A DNA stretch of 64,000 nt from Utricularia gibba (taxonomy: Eukaryota > Streptophyta > Magnoliopsida > Lamiales > Lentibulariaceae), in the NCBI GenBank assembly GCA_002189035.1, contig CM007990.1:3348001-3412000 (forward strand). The letters run 5' to 3'. A model generated the notes under the pieces. The model saw nothing but the letters and a program-made list of their open reading frames with translations, searched no databases and had not been told where the DNA came from. How positions within the stretch are numbered: the stretch's first letter is position 1; every line of letters starts with the position of its first letter. Positions 62,401-64,000 of this stretch are shown here, piece after piece. A program made the position numbers and the translations under genes.

Positions 62401-62989
62401 TATACTTGGATATGACCTATGTTGTTGTACTTTTATTGGTGTTTGATATTTTGAGGTCAAGAGGATGATCCATCTCATTCTTAATGATAAAGGTCTTTAA
62501 TGAATATGATGTTATCATGATAGTTTCTTTTTAGTATACATGTTGTATTTATTTTATATACATAATTGTTACTGCTTTGCTCTTGGCCTTGTTTTTTGAG
62601 TTTAGTCATGACTATATGTTCAACTTGTTGTAGATGTTCGTCCTTTTTTTGTTACTTTGAACCTCTTTTAGTAACATATCTTTGTTATCCAAAGTAGAGA
62701 ATTTCGTATCACTTGATAGTAAAGCTATGCCTCATTTTTGTAGTGCAGATTGCTAAAGTGTAGATCTAAGATCATGTCTGTATCTATTCTGCACCTTTTT
62801 GTGTTGCTTATTTGAATCTCTTCAGATTTTCAAAATTTTGAGTTTCATCCAAAATTAATTTCATTATTATGACAGTATATCCCAATTTCCAAGAGCCAAA
62901 ATTAACAAAAGAGTAAACTGAAAATGTACTCCAATTAACTAGTTTCTGTGTAAACATGGGAACATGAATATAATGCAAATTTGAACTTC

Positions 62990-63990
62990 TCATGGGATGA
63001 TTAGTCATAATTATTTCTCCAGCTCTAATCAAATCTGCATCACTCAAGTCTGGAAGTGGCAAGGAAAATATAAGATCAGCAACATGATCATTTCTCTTCA
63101 TCTTCAATGTACCATGACCAAGTTTATTGGCAAGACGATCAATAGCAGCATCATTCGTGTTGTCAGTTAACTTTTCCATGTAAGTTGCCATATCAATGTC
63201 ATTTAAAGCCACATTTTTTCACTTAATTGGTAGCTTGATCTTTGACACAAAGATGCTTGAAGAGACACCATCATTAAATTCTTCAAATGATGTCTTTAAA
63301 GAAAGAGACTCATTCAGTTCAGGACTAAGAGAAATGCTTTCATTAACTTGTTCTAGAACTTCATTTGCAAATTCTCTGCAACCTACTCCAAATTCGCCAG
63401 TCACCCTATCTCATTCAAAAATCTCTTCCCAATCAAGGTAAAGTGGGAATAGCTTAAACCTCAATGTTCAAACTCTTGAATCATTCTAAAAAAAATATCA
63501 CCATATCAAATAAAGCTAAAGTGAAGACATAGATACAATTTAATTCCACTTAATGATAGATGATAGCAACACATAAGATCAAATGCAAAAGTGAAATTGT
63601 TGTTATTCATCCCCTTTTAAAATGAATAAAGTGTCAATATGATGAGTAACAAACTAACAATCTTGGTTCCAAACTCACACCATGTTTCCGGTGCTGCATC
63701 AATCATTAAAATTGTGGCGTTCCAACCAACTCTGAAAAGTATGAGCACATCCAAAATCAAAGAGTACATTTTTTTTCCATGTTTTAGATTTTGAATCAAT
63801 ATTTGGAAATGCTTTAAGATCAATCCCAGGCAATATTTTTACCACTTCAGTCTAGAGTATCTTGAAATAACCAGGGTGAAATCAATTCAGCAATCGCTAT
63901 CCAAGCACATTTTGTGTCATTTTTTTCAATAGATCTGTTATTGCTTCTGCTTTGTTCCTTTCTTTGGAGTAGTTGATATTTTTTTTACCC
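62990..63990 (-). pseudogene. Myb/SANT-like accessory ORF remnant of element D
   Basis: Minus-strand frames read SLILDVLILFRVGWNATILM followed by IDAAPETWCEFGTKI, the Myb/SANT-like DNA-binding domain with conserved Trp residues. Next come EIFE.DRVTGEFG (family EIFGKDRATG), LEQVNESISLSPELN, and a C-terminal helical part with RLANKLGH and LPLPDLSDADLIRAGEIIMT. Internal stops occur near 63222 and 63423. It is convergent with the transposase. Confidence 0.65.
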
Positions 63991-64000
63991 TTCTTTTGAT

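Larger units (their letters stand above)
60367..64000. mobile_element. Harbinger-like element D, running off the window
   Basis: GGGGCTGTTTGGTAGGGGTG at 60367 is a typical Harbinger/Tourist terminal repeat start. A transposase remnant (+) and a Myb/SANT-like remnant (-) follow and converge, the two-gene layout of this superfamily. The right end is outside the window, and the expected TWA duplication is not clear at the left end (TCAA). Confidence 0.6.

Noticed and set aside
1-64000. CRISPR arrays, tRNA, rRNA, operons, integrated organelle DNA
   Set aside because: No regular short repeats with spacers, no cloverleaf-type sequence and no organelle genes were noticed by eye; a tRNA scan was not possible.

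Overview
This window is a piece of a flowering-plant nuclear chromosome. It is about two-thirds AT-rich transposon debris, with spliced genes that have short GT-AG introns and plant-specific families (clade A PP2C, Alfin-like PHD, CID-type ataxin-2, MINI ZINC FINGER). I cannot place the species. No tRNA, rRNA, CRISPR array or bacterial gene was seen. Five protein genes are well supported, and I rebuilt exon chains for the four that are spliced. Each chain keeps frame from start to stop.

Region 1 (about 0.8-11.6 kb) is a compact genic block: a HAB/ABI-type PP2C (+, 1702-3511), an Alfin-like PHD protein (-, 4012-5505) lying tail to tail with it, and a CID4-like ataxin-2 homologue (-, 6587-10596). 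Region 2 (about 11.6-46.5 kb) is a nest of decayed transposons. It holds a Ty3/gypsy integrase remnant, two inverted copies of one Harbinger-like element (A about 14.85-22.64 kb, B about 34.37-37.35 kb), a nearly complete hAT element (18370-22090) lodged in the transposase frame of A, a second Harbinger transposase, two other hAT pieces, LTR-like repeats, and several copies of an approximately 1.1 kb repeat called R here. Region 3 (46.6-47.0 kb) is an isolated intronless MINI ZINC FINGER gene. Region 4 (47-52 kb) holds a degenerate minisatellite and an LTR-like stretch split by a Mutator-type nonautonomous element. Region 5 (52.17-54.33 kb) is a 12-exon lipid-droplet-associated-hydrolase-like gene (-). 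Region 6 (54.3-64 kb) is again transposons: a MULE transposase remnant, another R copy, and a Harbinger element whose transposase (+) and Myb/SANT-like ORF (-) converge and which runs off the window.

The PP2C promoter carries two ABRE/G-box sites, as expected for negative feedback in abscisic-acid signalling. The other genes share no evident pathway. The most unusual content is the remains of an FCP1-like HAD-phosphatase gene, splice sites included, inside both Harbinger-like copies. This suggests host-gene capture. ORFs in this window can open at TTG or CTG, so each start reported here was checked for a true ATG.
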